A stretch of DNA of 6,897 nucleotides, taken from the NCBI GenBank assembly GCA_016784245.1, contig JADHVA010000037.1, forward strand, positions 1 to 6,897. The letters are read 5' to 3'. Made by a program: the position numbers and the translations under genes. How positions within the stretch are numbered: the first letter of the stretch is position 1; the number at the start of each line of letters is the position of its first letter. This document shows positions 1 to 4,444 of this stretch, one piece after another. The notes under the pieces were generated by a model that made no database searches, was not told the DNA's origin, and saw nothing but the letters and a program-made list of their open reading frames with translations. This DNA comes from Nanobdellota archaeon (GTDB taxonomy: Archaea > Nanobdellota > Nanobdellia > SCGC-AAA011-G17 > GW2011-AR17).

Positions 1-307
1 CTTGAAATAAATCTTTTTTTGCAGGAACTATTTTTTTAAATTTATCCCAAAAACTTATATTTCTTCCTTCTAACCAGTCTTTTAAAGCAATTCTACTAAT
101 CTTAATAAACTCGGAATTATTATTTATTTTGTCAAAATTATGCTTTTGTTCTTTATTCTCATTATACTTTCCTGGATTCTGCATTATGAACATTAATTTC
201 TTTTTAGAAAAATCTTTTTCATATATTCCAAACTCGATATAGAAAGATTTTGTTCGGTTCCATATATCTTTTGGTGTTTTTTTCTTAAGTTCAGATATTA
301 TATTCAT
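1..307 (-). CDS. Partial protein with uracil-DNA-glycosylase-like N-terminal motif
   Basis: The gene reads from ATG at 307 down to the window edge, giving 102 residues with no stop; the C-terminal part is outside. Its ATG overlaps the TGA of the upstream CARF regulator in an ATGA arrangement, so it is probably translationally coupled to it. Residues 38-46 read LMFIMQNPG, a hydrophobic strand followed by an NPG turn. This resembles the first motif of uracil-DNA glycosylase superfamily proteins (strand, then G-x-x-PG or a variant). The residues after it are Lys/Asn-rich, and a Trp-rich helical part (DWLEGRNISFWDKF, 77-90) follows. The second superfamily motif would lie outside the window, so the assignment is tentative and rests on this one motif. 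If correct, the protein would be a base-excision or nucleic-acid-binding enzyme, here linked to a ligand-sensing regulator. An unrelated hypothetical protein remains possible. Confidence 0.75.
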   Translation of the reverse strand, partial: MNIISELKKKTPKDIWNRTKSFYIEFGIYEKDFSKKKLMFIMQNPGKYNENKEQKHNFDKINNNSEFIKISRIALKDWLEGRNISFWDKFKKIVPAKKDLFQ

Positions 308-906
308 AATAACGCTATCCTCCCTGCATCTGTTAGCTTGAATCCCTCTTCAGTGTTTATCAAATCTCTATCTTCTAAATCTTTGATGTTTTTATACAAC
401 ATAGCTCTAGAAACATCTATTTTTTTGGCCAGTTCTGCGTGTGTTTTAAAATCACTTTCTTGAATATGCTCCAATACTTTTTTCTGACTTTCAGTCAAAT
501 CAAATGACAACTTAGGCAGATAAACAACTGATCCTTTATCTTCTTCAGGATTATAGCTTATCTTCTTAATTCTTGAGCATCTTGCATAAGCTCCGAATAG
601 TAATCCAATTGCTTTTGGTTTTCGGCCTGAAGTAATATTTACATAAATAATGTCTTCTTTAGGTGTTAAATCAATAACTTCAACACTTTTCTTTGCAACC
701 TCAACAATATCATAAATTTTGGTCTTGACAGTTTTAACATCAATAACACGTCCTAGAGACTCTTTTATGAGCTTTAAACTAGCTTCTTGTTTCTCATCAG
801 GTTTCTCATCAATTAAAAGAATAAGCCTATCAGCGCCTATTTGTGTTGTTGCTAAAAGAACAGGATCTGCCTTGTAAATAGTTGCAATTAATACTTTTTT
901 TCCCAA
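304..906 (-). CDS. CARF-winged-helix transcription regulator (Csa3-like)
   Basis: From a TTG start the product is 200 residues. The N-terminal half looks like a CARF Rossmann domain: a first strand (KVLIATIY, 4-11), a strand RLILLID (27-33), and the typical second motif NITSGRKPKAIGLLFGAYA at 90-108, which in CARF proteins contacts a cyclic oligoadenylate or related ligand. Residues 136-200 form a winged helix, with recognition helix around SRAMLYKNIKDLEDRDLI and a wing near TEEGFKLT. This architecture is that of archaeal Csa3 and related CARF regulators, which act as cytoplasmic ligand-responsive DNA-binding dimers. TTG at 906 is preferred because a GGGTGATC Shine-Dalgarno site lies just before it and because the domain begins right there; an ATG at 957 would add 17 residues. 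No CRISPR array or cas effector gene is visible. It heads an operon with the coupled gene below 307 and is divergent from the operon at 1062. Confidence 0.88.
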   Translation of the reverse strand: MGKKVLIATIYKADPVLLATTQIGADRLILLIDEKPDEKQEASLKLIKESLGRVIDVKTVKTKIYDIVEVAKKSVEVIDLTPKEDIIYVNITSGRKPKAIGLLFGAYARCSRIKKISYNPEEDKGSVVYLPKLSFDLTESQKKVLEHIQESDFKTHAELAKKIDVSRAMLYKNIKDLEDRDLINTEEGFKLTDAGRIALL

Positions 907-908
907 AT

Positions 909-918
909 GATCACCCTC
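909..918 (-). promoter_or_regulatory. Shine-Dalgarno site deciding a TTG start
   Basis: On the minus strand this reads GAGGGTGATC. Its GGTGATC part is complementary to the conserved 3' end of archaeal 16S rRNA. It ends 2 nt before TTG 906, with GGTGA 4 nt away. The same GGTGA element at 4-5 nt precedes the starts at 1244, 3340 and 6169, which supports TTG 906 as the start of the CARF regulator. Confidence 0.65.
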
Positions 919-940
919 TTGTTTTCTTAAAGAGAGCTTC

Positions 941-950
941 TTTATATAAT
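941..950 (-). promoter_or_regulatory. TATA box for the CARF regulator (proximal)
   Basis: On the minus strand this reads ATTATATAAA, with an A-rich BRE-like GGAAA just upstream. Transcription would begin near 919, giving a leader of about a dozen nucleotides that carries the GGTGATC site before TTG 906. Confidence 0.5.
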
Positions 951-980
951 TTTCCATCAAACTACAGTAAAGCACTATTT

Positions 981-988
981 TTTATAAA
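981..988 (-). promoter_or_regulatory. Alternative distal TATA box for the CARF regulator
   Basis: TTTATAAA is its own reverse complement. Read on the minus strand, its centre is about 27 nt before ATG 957, the spacing used by leaderless genes in this window. It could therefore drive a longer form of the CARF regulator with 17 extra N-terminal residues. It competes with the proximal box at 941-950; the sequence alone does not decide between them. Confidence 0.35.
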
Positions 989-1027
989 CTTTTCCGTAAA
1001 TCATAAGATTTGTCTAACAAATATTAG

Positions 1028-1040
1028 AAAAATATATAAA
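1028..1040 (+). promoter_or_regulatory. BRE/TATA promoter of the 1062 operon, leaderless
   Basis: An A-rich BRE-like run (1028-1031) is followed by ATATATAAA at 1032-1040. The box centre is 26 nt before ATG 1062, so the transcript should start at or next to the start codon. No Shine-Dalgarno site precedes that ATG. An imperfect inverted repeat, TCTAA (1013-1017) and TTAGA (1024-1028) with a 6-nt spacer, ends at the BRE and is a candidate regulator site. Confidence 0.6.
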
Positions 1041-1061
1041 TGTGTTCAATATACTAGTTAT

Positions 1062-1238
1062 ATGGTTAAGAAATCATTCGAGAAAAAACTTGAAAGCATA
1101 AGGCGAGAAATTGGTGAAACAGTCATCTTCAGCATTGGAATGAATAAATCAAACAAATTCGATATAATAGGAATACAAGTATTCCCAAAAGATGACAAAG
1201 AAGAAGAAACTCCAGAAGTAATAAACTATGTAGGGTGA
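1062..1238 (+). CDS. Small unknown protein (58 aa), first gene of operon
   Basis: I do not recognise this 58-residue protein. The start at ATG 1062 is chosen because a TATA box lies 26 nt upstream, predicting a leaderless mRNA; the frame is open further upstream but that part overlaps the promoter. Residues 1-18 form a basic, probably helical segment (KKSFEKKLESIRREIG). Two short hydrophobic strands follow (TVIFSIGMN and FDIIGIQVF), and the tail is acidic (DDKEEETPE). No membrane segment or metal-binding motif is seen. The stop codon lies inside the Shine-Dalgarno site of the ATPase gene that begins 5 nt downstream, so the two are very probably co-transcribed and the protein may be a partner of the ATPase. 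It is divergent from the CARF regulator. Confidence 0.7.
   Translation: MVKKSFEKKLESIRREIGETVIFSIGMNKSNKFDIIGIQVFPKDDKEEETPEVINYVG
1233..1238 (+). promoter_or_regulatory. Shine-Dalgarno site for the ATPase gene
   Basis: GGGTGA lies 5 nt before ATG 1244 and contains the stop codon of the upstream gene. It supports ATG 1244 over the in-frame GTG at 1235, which lies inside the site itself. Confidence 0.6.
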
Positions 1239-1243
1239 AAATT

Positions 1244-1681
1244 ATGGAAGAAATCAAGATAGTGCCAGTAATTGAAACAATAAAAATACGAGATGAAGGA
1301 ATCATTGAAAGTGCAGACCTTAAATTTAGTAAAGGATTAAACATAATCACAGGACTAAATGGATCGGGAAAGACAACGGTGCTGAAAGCGATAGAGAAAC
1401 AATCAAGCAATGTTTGGACTATAGACGAATTAAGACGAATGGGTGCATTCTCAGATAAAATACTGCTAACAATTACGGGAATACATCAAACACTATTCAA
1501 TAAATGCTTCTTGATAGATGATGTGATGGATAGACTTTCAGAAGACAAAGCAAAAATATTATTGTCAGAACTTGAAAACACTAAGAATCAAATAATACTG
1601 ACAATGATGAAACATCATTTACCAATAAAAACAAAAGCAAACATTATCGATACAAAAGATTTCAAACTAAAAAATAAATGA
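1244..1681 (+). CDS. Minimal ABC/RecF-type P-loop ATPase
   Basis: The product is 145 residues. Its N-terminal half follows the pattern of SMC/RecF/ABC-type ATPases: strand-rich residues 5-31, then Walker A GLNGSGKTT at 37-45, followed by a helix (VLKAIEK). A Walker B-like CFLIDD (88-93), a D-loop-like DRLSED (96-101) and a strand ending in a switch-like histidine (QIILTMMKHH, 116-125) complete the fold. The normal LSGG signature and the helical or coiled-coil insertion between Walker A and B are absent: only about 45 residues separate the two, against 80 or more in usual ABC ATPases. The catalytic Glu after Walker B is replaced by Asp93. It probably binds ATP in the cytoplasm, but may hydrolyse it slowly or need a partner to supply the signature. 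Isoleucine codons are mostly ATA, unlike the next gene. No specific family is recognised. Confidence 0.85.
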   Translation: MEEIKIVPVIETIKIRDEGIIESADLKFSKGLNIITGLNGSGKTTVLKAIEKQSSNVWTIDELRRMGAFSDKILLTITGIHQTLFNKCFLIDDVMDRLSEDKAKILLSELENTKNQIILTMMKHHLPIKTKANIIDTKDFKLKNK

Positions 1682-1684
1682 AAA

Positions 1685-2092
1685 ATGGACTTAATGAAAC
1701 AAAAGAAACAATTCAAAGAATCTAACAAGACTTGTGTAGTTTGTCATAGAACATTCAAGCACCAAGTTGATTTTCCAGCTATTGCCAATCAAAAAGATGG
1801 TTTTGATTTAATTTGTAGTTCTTGTATTATTAAAGAAAGGTTTTCTAAAGACGAGATTATAAAAACTGGCATAGTAGATGTGGTCCAAAAAGTATTTGTG
1901 AGGTGTGTATTTAGACACGATATTGACAATATGAAAGATATTCCTCCTAGATGCAAGAATTTCAAACCACACATCGAGAAATGTGTTGGAAAAGATCCTA
2001 AAGATGATAAATGTCCATTTTTAAGAGCTATTATATGTGATCTTGACGGTGTAGATTTAGACTGGCAAAGAGACGATGAAAAAAGAAAATAA
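1685..2092 (+). CDS. Cysteine-rich probable zinc-binding protein
   Basis: This 135-residue protein carries two cysteine clusters. The first is C17-x2-C20 followed by C44-x2-C47, the spacing of a zinc ribbon or treble clef. The second is a looser set, C74, C90, C100, C110 and C118, which may hold another zinc. The N-terminus is basic and the C-terminus charged. No catalytic motif is seen; a nucleic-acid- or protein-binding role is a guess from the zinc knuckles. It begins 3 nt after the ATPase stop without a clear Shine-Dalgarno site, so coupled translation is likely. Its codons prefer T in third position (isoleucine mostly ATT), whereas the ATPase gene prefers ATA, hinting at a separate origin. 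The last 17 nt overlap the next gene. Confidence 0.8.
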   Translation: MDLMKQKKQFKESNKTCVVCHRTFKHQVDFPAIANQKDGFDLICSSCIIKERFSKDEIIKTGIVDVVQKVFVRCVFRHDIDNMKDIPPRCKNFKPHIEKCVGKDPKDDKCPFLRAIICDLDGVDLDWQRDDEKRK

Positions 2093-2276
2093 TAATCGGA
2101 TAAAAATATTTTTAGGTGCTGTTGTGATAATTGCAGCGACTTATTTATCTGCAACTTCAACTAATTTATGGAGACCATTAAGCAATATTGTGCTAGGAGT
2201 TATCATAGTCGCAATCATATTTGGAGCGTTTACCAAGCCAAGAAAGCAAAAGAAGTTCAAAACATTTAAATACTAG
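2076..2276 (+). CDS. Small two-helix membrane protein
   Basis: The product is 66 residues with two hydrophobic segments, about 9-26 (IKIFLGAVVIIAATYLSA) and 37-53 (NIVLGVIIVAIIFGAFT). They are joined by a short polar loop containing Trp32, and both ends are Lys/Arg-rich. By the positive-inside rule both termini should face the cytoplasm, giving a hairpin in the membrane. There is no signal peptide and no known motif. The gene overlaps the zinc-protein gene by 17 nt, lacks a good Shine-Dalgarno site and ends the operon just before a new promoter; the TATA box of the next gene lies inside its last codons. Membrane hairpins of this size occur as anchors, holins or toxin-like effectors in mobile elements, but nothing here selects among these. 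Confidence 0.7.
   Translation: MKKENNNRIKIFLGAVVIIAATYLSATSTNLWRPLSNIVLGVIIVAIIFGAFTKPRKQKKFKTFKY
2265..2272 (+). promoter_or_regulatory. TATA box of the first RHH operon
   Basis: TTTAAATA matches the archaeal TATA consensus. Its centre is about 29 nt before ATG 2298, giving a leaderless or almost leaderless transcript. It lies within the final codons of the membrane-protein gene. Confidence 0.6.
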
Positions 2277-2297
2277 CACATCCTATCAAATCCTACA
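2271..2297 (+). repeat. 10-bp-spaced direct repeats, candidate RHH operator
   Basis: TACTA at 2271, TCCTA at 2281 and TCCTA at 2291 recur exactly every 10 bp, the last two also preceded by A (ATCCTA). The array begins at the end of the TATA box and runs to the RHH start codon, so a bound protein would cover the transcription start. RHH dimers usually bind half-sites spaced by about one helical turn, so autoregulation by the 2298 product is likely. Confidence 0.5.
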
Positions 2298-2720
2298 ATG
2301 GAAACCGAACAATTCAACATAAGACTATCAAAAGCGTTAATTCACGACATAGAATTCATAACGCAAAACCTAAAGGTTAGTAGGAACGAATGGCTAAAGA
2401 TAAAGTTAGCAGAACTCATATCAAAAGAAAGAAATAATATGCTGCAAGACTTTGACGATTGGTACGAACAAGGAAGAATAGATGACCTAGGATATAAAGA
2501 CGCAACAGGAATAATACCAACGCAAACGATGAAAGAAAACAGAGGAAGATATATCAAAATGAAAGCTAAAGGCAGAGAAGCAGCAAACAAATATGTCTAC
2601 AACATGATGAAAGAAGCAAAAATACAAGCAACAAGCGAAGGAAGAGCTGAAGAAATACGAGAAGAACTAAAAAAATTCGAAGAAGAACTAGAAAAGAAAA
2701 AAAGAAAGAGTAAGAAATGA
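2298..2720 (+). CDS. Ribbon-helix-helix protein with long charged tail
   Basis: The product is 140 residues. Residues 4-45 fit a ribbon-helix-helix fold: a strand with alternating residues (EQFNIRL), helix A (KALIHDIEFITQNL), a turn with VSRNEW and helix B (LKIKLAELISKE). This resembles the second RHH protein of the window (5673), including an RN-x-W-x-K element at the start of helix B. RHH dimers bind DNA through the paired strand and often repress their own operon; many are antitoxins. The rest is helical and highly charged, ending in a Lys/Glu-rich probable coiled coil (116-140) that could hold a partner. A TATA box and 10-bp repeats precede it. Its stop overlaps the next start as ATGA, so it is coupled to the winged-helix gene. 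An antitoxin or regulator role is inferred. Confidence 0.85.
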   Translation: METEQFNIRLSKALIHDIEFITQNLKVSRNEWLKIKLAELISKERNNMLQDFDDWYEQGRIDDLGYKDATGIIPTQTMKENRGRYIKMKAKGREAANKYVYNMMKEAKIQATSEGRAEEIREELKKFEEELEKKKRKSKK

Positions 2721-3328
2721 GAAAAAAACAAACCAAGAAAAAAATGTTCTTTGAACACATCTCAGAATATCCTTCATTCGAAGACTTCGAAAAAGACTTC
2801 ATTCACTTCCTAACAAAAGTTTCGCTAGAAGATTTATATGAAGACTCATACAATTTCTTTTGTCATAATGATTATTCAGGAACTCCTAATGAGAAAACAC
2901 AGCACAAAGCAATAAATAAAATCCTTAAAAAATATTACCCTGGAAAAAATATCTCTTGGTTTTTCATACCTCACAGAGATGATGATGAACTTAATTTATG
3001 GGGTCCACACATAGAAATAAATCGTTTTTGTTATATGATACATGAAAAAAGCAAGAAAACTCTTGATCAATACATAAAATTAAAGATGAAAGAGTTAGAA
3101 AAAGCATTAAACTATAAACCAAGTCCAGAAGCATTGAAACTATTACAAACAATAAAAAAGCTACTAAAAAATAAGAAAACAATAACTACTATCGAACTGA
3201 AAGAACACTGCAAATATGATGGCAGAACTCTTAGAAAACTACTGACACAACTCAAGAAAAGCGGAGAGATATTTGACCCTAAATTAGATATATATGGTAA
3301 TAGATCAAATCAAATCGCATTAATTTGA
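2717..3328 (+). CDS. Unknown protein with C-terminal winged helix
   Basis: This 203-residue protein is not recognised overall. Residues 1-10 are very basic. Residues 11-110 are rich in aromatics and acids, with a strand-like centre (ISWFFIPHRDDDELNLWGPHIEI, spanning 79-101) whose His, Asp and Glu residues could bind a metal, though no known active site fits. Residues 111-135 form a charged helix. Residues 137-203 look like a winged helix: helices around EALKLLQTIKKLL and TTIELKEHC, a recognition helix DGRTLRKLLTQLKKSG and a wing NRSNQIALI. It is translationally coupled to the RHH gene (ATGA overlap) and followed 11 nt later by the nuclease-like gene. It might be the RHH partner, the effector, or a second DNA-binding subunit. 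A TATA-like GATATATAT near its end (about 3287-3295) might give extra transcription of the next gene. Confidence 0.78.
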   Translation: MRKKQTKKKMFFEHISEYPSFEDFEKDFIHFLTKVSLEDLYEDSYNFFCHNDYSGTPNEKTQHKAINKILKKYYPGKNISWFFIPHRDDDELNLWGPHIEINRFCYMIHEKSKKTLDQYIKLKMKELEKALNYKPSPEALKLLQTIKKLLKNKKTITTIELKEHCKYDGRTLRKLLTQLKKSGEIFDPKLDIYGNRSNQIALI

Positions 3329-3329
3329 A

Positions 3330-3335
3330 AGGTGA
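3330..3335 (+). promoter_or_regulatory. Shine-Dalgarno site for the first PD-(D/E)XK-like gene
   Basis: AGGTGA lies 4 nt before ATG 3340 and supports that start over the in-frame TTG at 3325, which lies inside the end of the upstream gene. Confidence 0.6.
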
Positions 3336-3339
3336 AAAA

Positions 3340-3906
3340 ATGAACGAAGAAAAAGAAATAACAATTGTATTTAATAAAGAATTGAATAAAGCATTACATG
3401 ATATTAGTGAACACCCAAATATAATGATTAATGAAGCTGATTTAAGGAGTTATTTATATTCAAAATTCATTAAATTAAATCCATTTTCGAAAATTTATAA
3501 AATAAAAGCATTAGATACAAAAACAAATTTATTACATACAGAATATAATTATGCTGCAGGAGGCAGATATGACTTGGCAGTATTATGCCCTGAAGATTTA
3601 CAATCAGAGAAAGAACTAAACTATAAAAAAATATTAATTGGTATTGAACTAAAACTCGGAGAAGGAAAGAACATAAAAACAATTTATGAAGATATTGAAT
3701 TTGATATGTCTGCATTTGACAAAACAAATAAAACAGCAAAAAAAGGATTCATAATACACATCAACACAGATGCAGAAACTCCAAAGAATCAGTTAATCTT
3801 ACTGGAAAACAAATTAAAAAGACTAAAAGCTAAAAACAAAGATGTAACCATTTATTATATTGAAATAAATGAAGATGAAAAACATTATTTTATTTATAAA
3901 ATATGA
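3340..3906 (+). CDS. PD-(D/E)XK superfamily nuclease-like protein
   Basis: The product is 188 residues from ATG 3340. It shows the core of a PD-(D/E)XK nuclease. A helix holds NEADLRSYLYSKF with candidate acid E32. A Gly-rich approach and strand follow (GGRYDLAVL, with D78), then the strand ILIGIELKLG with E103-x-K105. The 25-residue spacing from D78 to E103 is usual for the superfamily, which includes restriction enzymes, resolvases and many defence nucleases that cut DNA with metal ions. A helix (IKTIYEDIEFDMSAF) and a strand (KGFIIHI, 135-141) continue the fold. No separate DNA-binding domain is seen. It lies 11 nt after the winged-helix gene and before a second protein with a related pattern. 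A restriction-type or toxin-like activity is inferred; the specific family is unknown. Confidence 0.82.
   Translation: MNEEKEITIVFNKELNKALHDISEHPNIMINEADLRSYLYSKFIKLNPFSKIYKIKALDTKTNLLHTEYNYAAGGRYDLAVLCPEDLQSEKELNYKKILIGIELKLGEGKNIKTIYEDIEFDMSAFDKTNKTAKKGFIIHINTDAETPKNQLILLENKLKRLKAKNKDVTIYYIEINEDEKHYFIYKI
3893..3900 (+). promoter_or_regulatory. Possible internal TATA box before 3957
   Basis: TTTATAAA sits in the last codons of the first nuclease-like gene. Transcription would begin near 3923 and give a leader of about 34 nt containing the Shine-Dalgarno site before ATG 3957. The 50-nt gap between the two genes, larger than others in this operon, makes an internal promoter plausible. Confidence 0.35.
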
Positions 3907-3956
3907 TTTAGAAACAAAAGAAAAAGTAAAATAATTGAAGTAAGTTGAGGCATAAA

Positions 3957-4442
3957 ATGAAAATTGATAAATTTTGTAAAGAATTAAATAAATATTTGGA
4001 CGATCTCCAAGATGAAGATAAAGGAGTAATTGGACTAACTGAAGAACTTGAACTTCCAGAAATTACATTCACGTTTAACATTGCTTGTTATTTAATTGCT
4101 GCAAACAATAAATTAAATATTTCATTAGAGAATAAAACCGGACAAATAAGAAATGTAGGTCGAGGAGGATACACAGATATATCTTTATTTTCCAAAGATA
4201 AAACTCACTTATTTGAGATAGAACATGAAAATTATATTAAAAATAAATGGGTAAAAACAGTCCAAAATCTTTCTAAATTCAAAAAAGCAAAATATAAAGT
4301 TATAATTGCATATACTAATGATAAATACCTTAAAGAAGAACTTATTAATGATTTTAAAAAACACACAAAGAATAAAAAAAACTTTTTTTTAATTTATTCT
4401 AATGATGATAATCTTAAAGATTATGTTTTATTTAAGGAATAA
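3957..4442 (+). CDS. Second PD-(D/E)XK-like protein with E-x-E variant
   Basis: The product is 161 residues. ATG 3957 is chosen because GAGG lies 6 nt upstream; an in-frame TTG at 3945 is less likely. Its centre resembles the preceding protein: a Gly-rich approach and strand (GRGGYTDISLF, with D74), then HLFEIEHEN with E87-I-E89, a helix (NKWVKTVQNLSKFKKA) and a strand (KVIIAYTND, 114-122). In a standard PD-(D/E)XK site the position of E89 is Lys. E-x-E is known in active enzymes such as BamHI, so activity is possible, but a decayed, structural or partner subunit is equally plausible. The C-terminal part has a Lys-rich helix and ends in a strand. It belongs to the RHH/wHTH/nuclease operon and is followed 2 nt later by the next gene. 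Confidence 0.75.
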   Translation: MKIDKFCKELNKYLDDLQDEDKGVIGLTEELELPEITFTFNIACYLIAANNKLNISLENKTGQIRNVGRGGYTDISLFSKDKTHLFEIEHENYIKNKWVKTVQNLSKFKKAKYKVIIAYTNDKYLKEELINDFKKHTKNKKNFFLIYSNDDNLKDYVLFKE

Positions 4443-4444
4443 AA

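Noticed and set aside
882..1061. Upstream extension of the 58-aa gene in the same frame
   Set aside because: It would overlap the promoter and the start of the divergent CARF gene; the TATA box at 1032-1040 places transcription at ATG 1062.
1129..1410. Open frame on the minus strand across the start of the ATPase gene
   Set aside because: It is antisense to a clear Walker A gene, has a Ser/Phe/Leu-rich composition typical of antisense AT-rich reading, and has no promoter or Shine-Dalgarno site.
1789..2160. Open frame on the minus strand across the zinc-protein gene
   Set aside because: It lies opposite a Cys-rich gene with conserved CxxC spacing and has no initiation signals or recognisable motif.
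2777..2791. Perfect inverted repeat TTCGAAG-A-CTTCGAA
   Set aside because: It lies in codons for F-E-D-F-E of the winged-helix gene, where repeated Phe-Glu/Asp codons create it, and no T-run follows for a terminator.
2342..2802. Two overlapping minus-strand open frames opposite the first RHH gene
   Set aside because: Both are Phe/Leu/Ser-rich complements of Lys/Glu-rich coding sequence; the plus strand has a promoter and an RHH domain.
2991..3182. Short minus-strand open frame rich in hydrophobic residues, looking like a membrane protein
   Set aside because: Hydrophobicity arises from reading Lys/Asn/Glu codons backwards inside the winged-helix gene; no start signals.
3470..3739. Minus-strand open frame with repeated hydrophobic residues
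   Set aside because: It is antisense to the catalytic core of the PD-(D/E)XK-like gene.
4375..4395. T8 run as a transcription terminator
   Set aside because: It codes for Phe residues near the end of the second nuclease-like gene and the next gene starts 2 nt after its stop, so termination here is unlikely to be the main role.
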